From Plakobranchus ocellatus (taxonomy: Eukaryota > Mollusca > Gastropoda > Plakobranchidae): a stretch of 22,197 nucleotides of DNA. A program made the position numbers and the translations under genes. This document shows, one piece after another, positions 12,201 through 19,549 of the stretch. The DNA lies in NCBI GenBank assembly GCA_019648995.1, contig BLXT01005881.1, positions 242,837-265,033 on the forward strand, in the 5' to 3' direction. Under the pieces are notes generated by a model, which did no database searches, was not told the origin of the DNA, and saw only the letters and a program-made list of their open reading frames with translations. Within the stretch, counting starts at the first letter, position 1; every line of letters starts with the position of its first letter.

Positions 12201-15200
12201 AAAATTTTTTCCCCACATTGTAGGTGACCTTTATCAATGAGCAGACAAGTGAATTTCAGTTTTATGAAGTAACCTTTAGGGCGACACGACCAGGCACTAT
12301 AAACACCATTCAGTTGAGCACACCTGTGCGTCAGTCAGTGCCTCATCAGCTGACTATTGAGAACCCTTTGGCATACCAAGTGACGTTCTCTGTCAGCTGC
12401 TCTGTCCCAGAGGTCCTGCTGCCCTCCCAGCTTGTTGTGCCTGCAAACTCACAAGTATGTCTTTGGTTTTGTCCTTTACTTAATTGTGAATCAAGATTAT
12501 ATATCTCACTGAACTAAACAGACTTTGGCACAGACATAAACTTATCAGTGTTCATTGTATTGTGCTGTATCTGAAAATCAGTCTATATAAAATATTTGTG
12601 TGTGTGTGGCTTTGTGTTATTATAATTATGATACAAAAAATACTGTAAAAATATAACTGCATTTTAAAATTATTGATTGATAGATAAGAGAATGAAAAAG
12701 AAAAAAAACAATTCTGCCCCCCTCCACCCAAATACTATTTAAAAAAAGTTTATTTGGATCTTGAGTGTCATGGAAAAACAAGTAATTCTGTAGATAGGTG
12801 AAATATGAAATTGCATAATATGGCAGACTGAGGCAACTTTAAGATTTATGCTACTCAACTTAGTCTTTAGCTTCCATTTTTATTACTGTGCTATTTACTT
12901 CTTATTATTAGAAATAGTGTTCTATTCAAAACATATATTTCTTCACTCTTTTTCTGTGTTTTATTTATTCATCATAGGGCCAGTTCAGTTTTGAGTACCA
13001 ACCGCTGAAAGTGGGTGAAGTTCAAGGTCGTCTGGAATTGAACTGTTCTGACCTTGGCCTTTACTCTTATGATCTTGTTCTGACCGCAACTCCTGGGGCA
13101 CCTGAGAAAGCCATATATTTTAGAACAGGATTGGGCTTCAGTTCTACCCAAGTTGCAAAGTTCTTGAACTTCGCCAAGCAAAAGACTGACTACATTTGCA
13201 AGGTCAGAGCCTTTTTCATCTCAGCTGTGAAGTCGGCCCTTTTAATTTTTTTTTTTGCGATCTTTTTAAAACGGCCAGGAATTTGTGGACAATTACCTGT
13301 TTTGAGTTTTGAGTCAAATTATGTATTCAGGATCTAAAATTTATTTCGGATTTTTATAGATTATTTGATGGTTTTGTTTCCTTCCCTCTCATAAGCCATT
13401 ATTTTCAGTTGTTAAAGCAAATTAAAACTGAAGAATAAATCTGTGTAAAACAGAAGAGAAAACCGTATAAAGCCTCAGACGTTTCTAAAGACACCAATTT
13501 CCTTGAAGTAACCAACTATGCTAGAGAGATTCACCTCTTGAAAGTTTGTACATGTCTGTTACACTGTAGTGTTCAAGTAAAATGTACCACTCAGTGTAAA
13601 GGCTGTTGCAAGCAAAGCAAAAAAGGCTGTTCCTCACTTTTTACAAGGTAGCCCTGGATGAGCCACATTTGACGTACATGAAGCCTATACTGTATACATC
13701 ACCGTCTTCAGTTTGTTACCTCTTTTCCTGAGGTCTTCACCCATTTAAAAAGTACTTCACTATGAACAAAAAGTAATGTAGTGTTTCTGTCATGTATTTT
13801 TTTTTCTTTGCAGATCGACAATCCAGACTTCCATGTGGACAAATCTGTTCCTGCTGCTCCTGGCTCCACAGGTGGCACAGAGGTTGCCCTTGATGTTATG
13901 TTTGAGCCATCACGCCTTGGTGAGCAGAGGGCAATGCTGACAGTATCCTCTCAGATTGGTGGCGAGTACACATTCCCACTGTTTGGAACATGTATACCAC
14001 CCAAACCACAGGGCCCCTTTACTGTCAAAGCTGGATCCAGCACAGCCATTGTATTCCACAATGTGTTTCCCAACACAACTCCTTTCACTTTCCAGGTAAA
14101 TCTGTGGGGTTTTTTTTCATTTTCTTTTGGTATACAGCCAAGTCAAAATTTTTCATTCTTTTTTCTTTAACAAGTGGTATCCATCTACACAAACAATATT
14201 TTCAAGCTCATGTTCAGAAGGACATATTTTCTCGGCAAACAACATGCATTTACATATGCGATTATGCACTTTCTTGCTAACTAATAACACAAACACCTTT
14301 TAGCGATGCAAGCACATACATATATGAATGTACTTGATGCCCTCTTGTTTCAATGTTGAGAAACAATAAGGTAAAAATTCCCCCAACTTGTAAAACTTGT
14401 TTTGCTAAATATATATCCTCTGTAAAACTTTATTTGGAAGCCCCTTGAAATTAATTGAGGAATAAACTAGCTTTTAGCCAAATCTTCCTGCACAGATTTT
14501 TAATTTACTGGTCCATGATTCAAATGGCTTATGTGCTGTCATGACTCTGCTGATAGGTTTAGCCTTACTCTTTGATAAAGGTGTTTGGCATGACTTGAAA
14601 ATACAGTCATTCTTTCAAAGCACAGAGATAAGAAAAGAGAATGGTCGAATGATCAGTTTTTAAAGGCCTATAAGGCACAAACAAGGATGATTTTAAGAAA
14701 AAAAAAAGACATTAAGAAACTAGATTAAAAAGATCGGTCTTTGAATGGCTTTATAATTGTCACTTTGAGGATTTAATGTGGATAAAAGTTGTAGCTTGGA
14801 TTCTCGCCTTTTACTAACCATATTTGAACATGTGACTCTTTGCAAAATAAGGAAAAATCGACAAGAGTTCATTTCAAATTGAGGACCACACTGGTCACAG
14901 AGCTAATCAGCCAGAGATTTTGGATGCCTTTTAAAGATAATTGGTTACGTTAAAAACCATTGATGATATAAACTCCAAAACTAATTTGACTTTGGAGATG
15001 GAAGATCAAACTTAGAATCTGTGTTTAGTTGTGAGTTTATTTAGATGAGGCAAGTTTACACTTGTCGAATAAAATTGGTGCTACTTTGTCCCATTTTTGC
15101 TGTCCAATTCATGGTTTATTTCAAAACCATCACATTTAAAGTCTATACATCAAATATTACCGAAACTGCCCAAATCATGTTTTTTCCTCTGAGTTTTAAT

Positions 15201-16524
15201 GAAATGATTGTTTTTGGTTATCACTTCAATATTTATACCATGGTTAACCGTTCAATACTGATATGACCGAATGACTAAGTAACACTTTCTTCCAAAATGT
15301 ACGAGAAAAAATGTTCAAACTGGGGATCAAATCAATGAGAATGAAAAAGGAACATCCCATTTCAAATAATAATTTAAGTTTCAGTTTATTTTTTACCTTA
15401 AAAAAAACAAACTCAATACTGTTAGTTACTGGTACCTCACACTGCAGTCAGCCAGGCCCGATGTCTGGCTAAGTCAAGGTCTACTGTAGACACCTGCCCA
15501 TCCTTTCTATTCCACCTCTCAGTTACGCAGCGGGGCGGTGTCAGACACTCCCTACATGTCTAGGTCCCATCAGGTCTAAGCTAAGCAAACACTGTTGCAT
15601 CACAGCCGGTAATAAAGCCATCTCTCTTGTGGAGAACTTCAGAACCGGAAAACTTAGGCGATGATTAAATTGTAAAAGTAGAGACTAGGACCGGAAAACT
15701 TACTTAGGCGATGATGAAATTGTGAAAACTATATTATTCTACATCAATAACAGGTGCAAGAACCTCTTAACTGAAAAGGAAAGAGAAGGAGATAGAGAAA
15801 TGGATAAAAAAAGAGAGAAAGATTCGGGGATAGGTGTGTTCATTCACATTGTGGTGTGACAATGTGTGGGAATGGTTTAACTTAATATTTCGGAAGTTGG
15901 TTACTCTCCATTATTAATCTTACTTATTTAATGCGCTATGCTTAAACCAAAATAGAAATCATACTCCCTAGAATTTCGGCTTAAACGTGTTCCACTGTAG
16001 TATTAAGCTCTATAAATGACCCAAGATATTTGGGAACCAAAATGTTAACTAATATTTTAAGATATGTTTGTGGTGGGAGAACTGCCATAGCCACTCTATT
16101 GCCTTATAATTCATTAAAGGCATTGATTACCAGGTTTAATACATAATCTTGAAACAAGAGCTGTCAAATGTGTCAACAATTTTACAGAAGTGTTGTGTTA
16201 AGCCTCTAAATTGCTATACAGTTTACAGTTTATTTTACCTCTTATATAATCTTTTTCTATAGCAGGCACAGTAATTTATCTATTGATTTTAAACTATAAA
16301 CTTTTTTTTATTTACTCAAGGTGGATAATCCTTTGTTTCACCTGACAAAGCAAGGTGAAAGCATACGGGCCAAGAAAGATCACCGTGTGGTTGTGGGATT
16401 TGATGGAAATGACACTGGATCAAAAGCAGCAGTTATGGGCAAACTGATTATTTCCTGTGCTCGCTCTGCAGGAGGAAACTCTAATGTTCAATGGGTTTTT
16501 TATCTTAAAGGCATCACTCCATAA
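90..16524 (+). CDS. HYDIN: HYDIN axonemal central pair apparatus protein, C-terminal 16 exons (5' partial)
   Basis: Join of 90-255, 803-950, 2467-2674, 3376-3597, 4263-4438, 5721-5919, 6382-6651, 7613-7782, 8193-8328, 8713-9012, 10061-10224, 10866-11016, 12224-12454, 12978-13202, 13814-14095 and 16321-16524. The sum is 3252 nt (1083 residues plus TAA) with no internal stop, and every intron is GT-AG. I recognise the family from segments such as SHLNFKALLVG, LFVLNSGKFNLDYTWEVNP, FFPLPDG, VPCKT.YTELL, NWL.KPQRFRV, PPKPQGPF and the terminal WVFYLKGITP, which follow HYDIN order with no missing block. Known for the family: HYDIN is a giant scaffold of the C2b projection of the ciliary central pair, needed for ciliary motility, and its loss causes hydrocephalus or ciliary dyskinesia in mammals. 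The segment is a chain of ASH/MSP-like beta-sandwich repeats, with no transmembrane segment or catalytic motif. The gene's start is outside the window. Introns 1, 3, 4, 6, 8, 9, 11, 13 and 14 (384-701 bp) show only AT-rich sequence, apart from the repeat noted in intron 3. Confidence 0.95.
803..950 (+). CDS. HYDIN: HYDIN exon 2 of window
   Basis: The acceptor is cttccttag, and the first two bases complete Gly with exon 1. The product reads REAMETVYLTNNED then HLTVEPMHGQIPPKSR, an ASH-repeat core in which the hydrophobic strand and the N-rich turn are visible. The donor GTAAGT at 951 is consensus and in phase 2, splitting an Arg codon. Confidence 0.92.
951..2466 (+). other. HYDIN intron 2 (1516 bp): AT-rich, homopolymer tracts
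   Basis: I see no coding exon on either strand. It holds several T or A runs, notably about 1252-1264 (T) and 1723-1756 (A interrupted by C and G), and a GA-rich polypurine tract near 2178-2202. A short perfect hairpin lies at 2055-2073, with an 8-bp stem (AATCCTTT) around a TGG loop. Confidence 0.7.
2467..2674 (+). CDS. HYDIN: HYDIN exon 3 of window
   Basis: The acceptor is cttttcag. The split Arg codon is completed and the product reads VAVNLFFSPTSEKEVNF, then RVELSDRGLNQINFGE. It holds the last strands of one ASH repeat (LRCTVPRKVSPITLNVKAEG) and the start of the next. The donor GTCAGT at 2675 is in phase 0. Confidence 0.93.
2968..3264. repeat. Diverged repeat, copy 1 (intron 3)
   Basis: This stretch aligns by eye, in the same orientation, with 7248-7479 of intron 7. 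Shared blocks in order: aattgt.tgaga..agtcca, ttttgaa.atcataaatcat, aatggtg.aaa.tggata.aa, aattct.tg.caag.ta.t, and atatttagggatg. The gaps between blocks differ by tens of bases. Neither copy has coding capacity. It is most likely an old interspersed element of unknown class. Confidence 0.65.
3376..3597 (+). CDS. HYDIN: HYDIN exon 4 of window
   Basis: Exactly 74 codons, phase 0 at both ends, with acceptor atgccag and donor GTATGT. The product VEVNENAIRHLFVLNSGK, then FNLDYTWEVNP, is one of the best-conserved stretches of the family. The Cys-rich CGETQQCSLCFCP segment belongs to the strand that leads to the end of the repeat. Confidence 0.95.
4263..4438 (+). CDS. HYDIN: HYDIN exon 5 of window
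   Basis: The acceptor is cctgccag. The product runs from VSNGPTYLINVLGLGVTPG to VVLKLTNKDKKEI, and the last codon (Ser) is split in phase 2 across donor GTGAAT at 4439. The exon ends just after the Asn of the ASH turn, the same structural place as the ends of exons 8, 11, 14 and 15. Confidence 0.94.
4439..5720 (+). other. HYDIN intron 5 (1282 bp): AT-rich, nothing recognised
   Basis: The sequence is AT-rich with short open frames on both strands that lack homology-like composition. The only structure seen is an 11-bp inverted repeat, TCACATTTAAA near 5351 and TTTAAATGTGA near 5437, and a palindromic GTAGGCCTAC near 5309. Confidence 0.6.
5721..5919 (+). CDS. HYDIN: HYDIN exon 6 of window
   Basis: The acceptor is gtttctag. 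The first base completes Ser, then VDCLYEATPQLSYQFDASVV and the typical APGETVDVPFTFCP strand (basic-loop Pro at the end). The exon ends GTGSEMK at donor GTAGGA, phase 0. It begins one repeat core and closes it. Confidence 0.94.
6382..6651 (+). CDS. HYDIN: HYDIN exon 7 of window
   Basis: Ninety codons, phase 0 at both ends, with acceptor ttctttag and donor GTGAGT. The product contains CVNLGARVVGDSVRRLIPII then NHSPAPITFTLAL, a complete ASH N-terminal half, and AKVEVWFRPKARIPQF, the strand before the repeat end. Confidence 0.95.
7248..7479. repeat. Diverged repeat, copy 2 (intron 7)
   Basis: This is the partner of 2968-3264 in intron 3, with the same block order and orientation. This copy ends in a perfect hairpin at 7460-7479 (CATCCCTA, four-base loop, TAGGGATG). 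Only the right arm of that hairpin is preserved in copy 1. The rest of intron 7 (6652-7612) is plain AT-rich sequence. Confidence 0.65.
7613..7782 (+). CDS. HYDIN: HYDIN exon 8 of window
   Basis: The acceptor is cccctag, phase 0. The product runs VLLECAGMSQPLFVVKGS, then SLSFGTVYQRSSSSRKIVM and SNTGDMNTR, a clear ASH start (LSFG.V) and Asn turn. The split Arg codon (phase 2) spans donor GTAAAC at 7783. Confidence 0.95.
8193..8328 (+). CDS. HYDIN: HYDIN exon 9 of window
   Basis: The acceptor is ttttcttag. The Arg is completed and the product reads FQWDAKRFQPDFSIWPVEGY, then ITPGMDVTFDVEFHP, the FxW strand and the P-G strand typical of ASH/MSP repeats. The donor is a consensus GTAAGT at 8329, phase 0. 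At 136 nt it is the shortest exon of the set. Confidence 0.95.
8713..9012 (+). CDS. HYDIN: HYDIN exon 10 of window
   Basis: One hundred codons, phase 0 at both ends, with acceptor catccag and donor GTAAAT. The product reads KLKCRLDGGPHKPVTLTLTG, then a new repeat with LMIPNKSNQLWNLKPIIDGE and AYELTYRPLTM. It is the longest exon here, and the repeat boundary falls inside it. Confidence 0.95.
9435..9465. repeat. TAGATC palindromic microsatellite
   Basis: An imperfectly palindromic run of TCTAGATC units. The same motif recurs at 18961-18974, 21018-21029, 21528-21537 and about 21559-21567. It directly follows a 12-bp perfect palindrome GGGTTCGAACCC at 9420-9431. Confidence 0.75.
9787..9833. repeat. 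Four phased GGCGAT repeats
   Basis: RGGCGAT occurs at 9787, 9797, 9817 and 9827, so spacings are 10, 20 and 10 bases. They lie immediately inside the right inverted terminus of the intron 10 element. GC content jumps here relative to the surrounding intron. Subterminal repeats at helical spacing are typical of transposase-binding ends, but that role is inferred. Confidence 0.6.
10061..10224 (+). CDS. HYDIN: HYDIN exon 11 of window
   Basis: The acceptor is ttcttttcag. The product GSIFFPLPDGSGLLFNLTG, then VPCKTGYTELLSVSNWLKKP, is highly characteristic of HYDIN. The last Arg codon is split in phase 2 over the consensus donor GTAAGT at 10225. Confidence 0.96.
10866..11016 (+). CDS. HYDIN: HYDIN exon 12 of window
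   Basis: The acceptor is ttactgatag. The Arg is completed and the product reads FRVRIESLRPEK, then GMEYIDVPANSKKDYKLSFY and YKEGQTVVK. The donor is GTGAGC at 11017, phase 0. It corresponds in position to exons 6 and 9 of the earlier cassettes. Confidence 0.95.
11017..12223 (+). other. HYDIN intron 12 (1207 bp) with a G-rich tract
   Basis: AT-rich intron with no recognised coding. A 67-codon open frame at 11110-11313 has no family resemblance and overlaps the G tract at 11206-11233. The remainder shows only short T runs. Confidence 0.65.
11206..11233 (+). other. Potential G-quadruplex (five G runs)
   Basis: Five runs of three to five G separated by loops of one to three bases: GGG-AT-G5-ATT-GGG-A-G5-TA-G4. 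It lies on the coding strand, so both the non-template DNA and the pre-mRNA could fold. It sits about 190 bases after exon 12. Confidence 0.8.
12224..12454 (+). CDS. HYDIN: HYDIN exon 13 of window
   Basis: Seventy-seven codons, phase 0 at both ends, with acceptor acattgtag and donor GTATGT. The product is VTFINEQTSEFQFYEVTF, then STPVRQSVPHQLTIENPLAY and LPSQLVVPANSQ, ending just before the Phe-rich strand that starts the next exon. Confidence 0.95.
12978..13202 (+). CDS. HYDIN: HYDIN exon 14 of window
   Basis: Seventy-five codons, phase 0 at both ends, with acceptor atcatag and donor GTCAGA. The product reads GQFSFEYQPLKVGEVQGRL, then YSYDLVLTATPGAPEK and VAKFLNFAKQKTDYICK. It breaks the 2,0,0 phase rhythm: the intron that follows sits at the usual place of the fold but in phase 0. 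Confidence 0.95.
13814..14095 (+). CDS. HYDIN: HYDIN exon 15 of window
   Basis: Ninety-four codons, phase 0 at both ends, with acceptor tttgcag and donor GTAAAT. The product IDNPDFHVDKSVPAAPGS, then LDVMFEPSRLGEQRAMLTVS and PPKPQGPFTVKAGSS, holds a full repeat core. It ends with the Asn turn VFHNVFPNTTPFTFQ. Confidence 0.96.
15420..15730. repeat. GC-richer repeat-like block in intron 15, unclassified
   Basis: The base composition differs sharply from the flanking intron. It contains a 6-bp stem AGCCAG/CTGGCT near 15449-15468 and ends in a local duplication (15644-15727). No open frame of note is present. It looks like a fragment of an interspersed element, but I cannot name it. Confidence 0.4.
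15644..15727. repeat. Local tandem duplication, period 46
   Basis: ACCGGAAAACTTAGGCGATG begins at 15644, and the copy begins at 15690 with a 4-base insertion (TACT) after AACT. Both continue with AT.AAATTGT.AAAA. Two substitutions and the indel separate the roughly 35-base units. Confidence 0.8.
16321..16524 (+). CDS. HYDIN: HYDIN last coding exon with stop
   Basis: The acceptor is tttactcaag (AAG, a less favoured acceptor triplet), with 67 codons plus TAA at 16522-16524. The product reads VDNPLFHLTKQGESIRAKKD, then HRVVVGFDGN and the conserved terminus VQWVFYLKGITP. From memory, vertebrate HYDIN ends almost identically, so the C-terminus is complete. A GTG-initiated small ORF reading of this exon is an artefact, because the exon is fused in frame to exon 15. 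Confidence 0.96.
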   Translation: MDNPLFHLTKQGESIRAKKDHRVVVGFDGNDTGSKAAVMGKLIISCARSAGGNSNVQWVFYLKGITP

Positions 16525-17095
16525 AGAAGAATAAAAAACCAAATGTATCAAAGTCAGAAACATAAATTCATGTCATTCAAGTAAGATAAGCTGCAGGTCA
16601 GATTATATTTATGAAAGAAAAAAAAGAGCATACCATAGACTTGGGCAAATTTGTGTGCTGCATGGTCGTGTCATAAATATTTGATGGAGGAACTTGTGGA
16701 TTATACAGTCTTTTGATGATGAATCACCAGTATAAGATATTGAGAGATCTATAATTTCTGTTTTTTGTTTTGTTTTAATTGTGAAAATTACATTTCAATA
16801 TTGCCAAAATAACATACGTATAAACTATAGAGGCATTCAAACAAGGGAACATATAAAACTATGAGTTAGAGAGCTTGATGCATTGATTTTTTGAACAATT
16901 TAATAATTTATTATAGCTATTTAATTTTACTATTTATCAACATTTTTCTAGGATGCTTACTTTAATTCTTTACAGAATAACCTTTAAGTTTACTTTTGTT
17001 TCTTTTTTATTTCTACATCTGTGAAAAAAAATTTAGTGTGTTTATATATAGATATATATCTAGTGTGTGATAAGTTCATTTCTCATTTTGTGATA

Positions 17096-17101
17096 AATAA
17101 A
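17096..17101 (+). terminator. HYDIN: Probable HYDIN polyadenylation signal (AATAAA)
   Basis: Canonical AATAAA about 570 bases after the stop codon, followed by a T/GT-rich stretch at about 17125-17150. Another AATAAA at 16530-16535 is only six bases after the stop and lacks a good GT-rich element, so it is the weaker candidate. The interval 16525-17095 is AT-rich and is taken as 3' UTR. Confidence 0.5.
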
Positions 17102-17274
17102 TCCGTTCTTACAGAGATCTGCCAACTGTGATTAGTTCTTTCATCTTTAGAATGATTTTATACAACTTACTTCAAAATTCTATATGAATTGTGCCTAAAT
17201 ATTTTCAGCTAAAATTATATAAATTTATATTTTAACTTCTAAAGTATGCAATTTAAAATTTGATTAAAATATTC

Positions 17275-17310
17275 ATATATATATATATATATAATATATT
17301 ATATATATAT
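17275..17310. repeat. AT dinucleotide microsatellite
   Basis: A nearly pure AT run with two interruptions (AATA, ATTA). It lies between the HYDIN 3' end and the convergent gene. The rest of 17102-17680 is AT-rich with two meaningless open frames and an A-rich tract at about 17621-17647. Confidence 0.9.
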
Positions 17311-17681
17311 CTTACAGGAGTAAACAAATTTTTATTATTTAAATTTAGAAAATTTCTTTACAAAACGAGATTTACTATTGTTATTGTTTTCTGTTTCCTC
17401 AGTAAAATATCAACATTTTTGTATAAAAACTATAATTCATGATTCAATTAAAGATTGGCGTGGAGCTTATTTTTTTTCTTTCCTTACTTTAGTTTTTTCC
17501 ATCATTTTCTTTTGTCAAAGTTTGCACTTGTTTTGGTGTTTCTTGGTTTGGTATTTACTGAACAGTGTATTACATTACATGCTATTCAGTTATGGTAAAA
17601 CAAAATTACAATTAAATTAAAGAAAAAAAAAACCAAAAAAAAAAAACCACCAACAAACAGACCGAGTTGGGGGACATGAAA

Positions 17682-17687
17682 TTTAAT
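17682..17687 (-). terminator. Probable polyadenylation signal (ATTAAA) of the minus-strand gene
   Basis: ATTAAA on the minus strand 22 bases after the stop at 17712-17710, followed on that strand by a G/T-rich run (17670-17635). This common variant signal, with a downstream GT-rich element, supports 17710-17844 as a real last exon with a short 3' UTR. Confidence 0.45.
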
Positions 17688-17709
17688 TTTTCACAGAAAG
17701 GTAACAGCT

Positions 17710-17844
17710 TCATTGTTCCATTCCAACAATGTTCAAGTAAGCAGCGACCTTTTCAACAAGATCATGTTTTTTCTCCTTGGACTTGCATGACACATTCCTC
17801 TCTCTTAGCCAAGCTATAAGAGTGACAGTGTTTACTTTGTTCAG
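17710..17844 (-). CDS. Terminal exon of a convergent gene, C-terminal SAP-like motif
   Basis: On the minus strand the acceptor ttctcaatttgCAG precedes 44 codons and a TGA. The product reads LNKVNTVTLIAWLRERNVSC, then KSKEKKHDLVEKVAAYL and a short tail. The pattern (a hydrophobic first helix ending WLRER, a turn, then KK.DLVEKV) matches the SAP helix-extended-helix motif that binds DNA or RNA. Several proteins end in a SAP motif, the Ku70 subunit (XRCC6) being the best-known example, but this fragment is too short and too divergent to name one. Base composition is clearly higher in GC than the surroundings. The gene lies tail-to-tail with HYDIN. I found no convincing upstream exon in the next 4 kb, so the preceding intron is either long or contains exons I missed. 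Confidence 0.6.
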   Translation of the reverse strand: MNKVNTVTLIAWLRERNVSCKSKEKKHDLVEKVAAYLNIVGMEQ

Positions 17845-18227
17845 CTGCAAATTGAGAATGAAATAAGTGTAACATTAATCATAAGCCTGTAAAATCTCCT
17901 TATCTTCCTTCATCTTTTTTTAAAATCTTGAATCTAATATATATTTTCTATTAAGCCCTTAAAAGCATCTGTCTTAGAACCATCACACATAAAAACTTTG
18001 AATATTGAAGAGAGTTCTTGTTTGTCTATGATTCTCTGCAGCAAATATTAATACAAAGACATTGTCATAACAAATGAACACATCCCTTTTTACTTTTGGC
18101 ATTTCGAAGTTCAGAGTAATATAACTTGAAAATTAAAAAACATAATGAAACTTTATCATTTGTTTGTCTTGAGATGATTCAAAATGGATTAATAATTTCA
18201 TGTTAAATAGCTACCACTCTCCCCTCT

Positions 18228-18241
18228 CCCCCCCCCCCCCC

Positions 18242-18274
<33 letters not shown>
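18228..18274. repeat. C15-A32 homopolymer junction
   Basis: Fifteen C followed directly by thirty-two A, then CAA repeats. The C run is preceded by a C/T-rich lead-in. Its exact length is likely to be unreliable in sequencing. Confidence 0.95.
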
Positions 18275-18275
<1 letters not shown>

Positions 18276-19549
18276 AACAACAACACACATACAAGCAAAC
18301 ATAAAGAAAAAAACACCCAAAGAAATCATGTACATTTGCTATTTTGAACATGAGTCTCTGTAACAAATGACTTTGCGTTATACAGGTCTAGCTGTACACA
18401 GCTTGTGACAAGGAGTTCTTTAATTAAAGAACAGAAATCACTCCAAATCTTAGAGAAAATTTTTAAAAAGACCTCATTAGAACAATTTCAAAACAGCAAG
18501 GCATCTTTATATAGGTCTGCAAACACACAAACATCAATAGTCTATATTTTAGTAATCTCCACAACAATATCAGAAATTCTGTTATATCTACCTCCTACAA
18601 CTTCTATAAAATACCAGTTACGCAATACACAATCTAATTTGGTCACAACTCATTCCAGAAAAAAGTAGAAGCTACCCTTTTATGTAATAAAATATCGACC
18701 AATCAAATACCCTCATTTATCATCTCCCTAATATGTAAACATCTCCACATCTTTCTAATAGTTTCTCAAGCTTATCTGGTCACTAGGTAACAATCTAACA
18801 ACTTCCTGTAAACAATGTTCTCACACCTTCGAGAAATCCTTAGACAAAAGGAGTAAAATAATGACAGCATTTTCAAACTAAAAAGGCCTAATTGGGATGC
18901 CTTAAAATAATATTACTGGCACAAATAAACAAGGCTAGATAAAAAGATCAGCTTTTCCTAGTCTAAATCTAGACTGAAGTCATGACAGCCAAATTTATCA
19001 ATCTCCCATAAAGTTATCAATACATGTAAAAGAGAGGGAAAAAAAAATTTCACAAGCAGGAGAAAACAAAACGGTATTGAAATCTACTCTCAATTCAAAC
19101 ATGTAAATCATCCAAAATAAATTAATATACAGGTAAAGTTGTGAGCTTCTTGACTTCTATTTAAAGAAAGGAACTTCAAAATTATCATTTCATGTTTCAC
19201 TTATAGGGTTAAATTCAGAGGAAAAATGGAGCTGCATAAATAGTCAAGCTACTATATACATTTTCAACATAACCTTTTAAATCCTCATCAGTATTTGTCT
19301 GATTTTCCAAGTAAATCAAAGAGAGACTGAGATGATCATTGTGTATAAATACAGTGAAGTCCAATTATTTTTCAGTCTTTGGGGTAACATAGGATCTTGA
19401 ATTTTTAAAGTATTTCCAAAAAAAACCCCATAAAAAACCAACAAAACTTATATCAAAATTGTTGTAAAAGAGCAACTTTAAGATCCTTGGATGTTGTTGA
19501 AATGGACTAAAAGCCATAGAACTAAGCTAAATTTGAAAAGTTAACATAC

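Larger units (their letters stand above)
14096..16320 (+). other. HYDIN intron 15 (2225 bp), largest intron
   Basis: It separates the penultimate and last coding exons. It is mostly AT-rich with no recognised exon. Between about 15420 and 15730 it holds a GC-richer, repeat-like block described separately, then a purine-rich stretch at about 15770-15830. Confidence 0.7.

Noticed and set aside
16530-16535. AATAAA six bases after the HYDIN stop as the main poly(A) signal
   Set aside because: Would leave a 3' UTR of about 25 bases and has no clear GT-rich downstream element; the signal at 17096 is better placed.
17934-18035. Minus-strand open stretch of 33 codons after a CAG acceptor (begins RIIDKQELSSIFKV), possible penultimate exon of the SAP gene
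   Set aside because: It runs into a TAG with no usable GT donor in a suitable place, and the residues match no family I know.
18405-18668. 87-codon + strand open frame
   Set aside because: AT-rich, low-complexity composition (Ser, Thr, Ile, Gln) without domain or splice support; chance frame.
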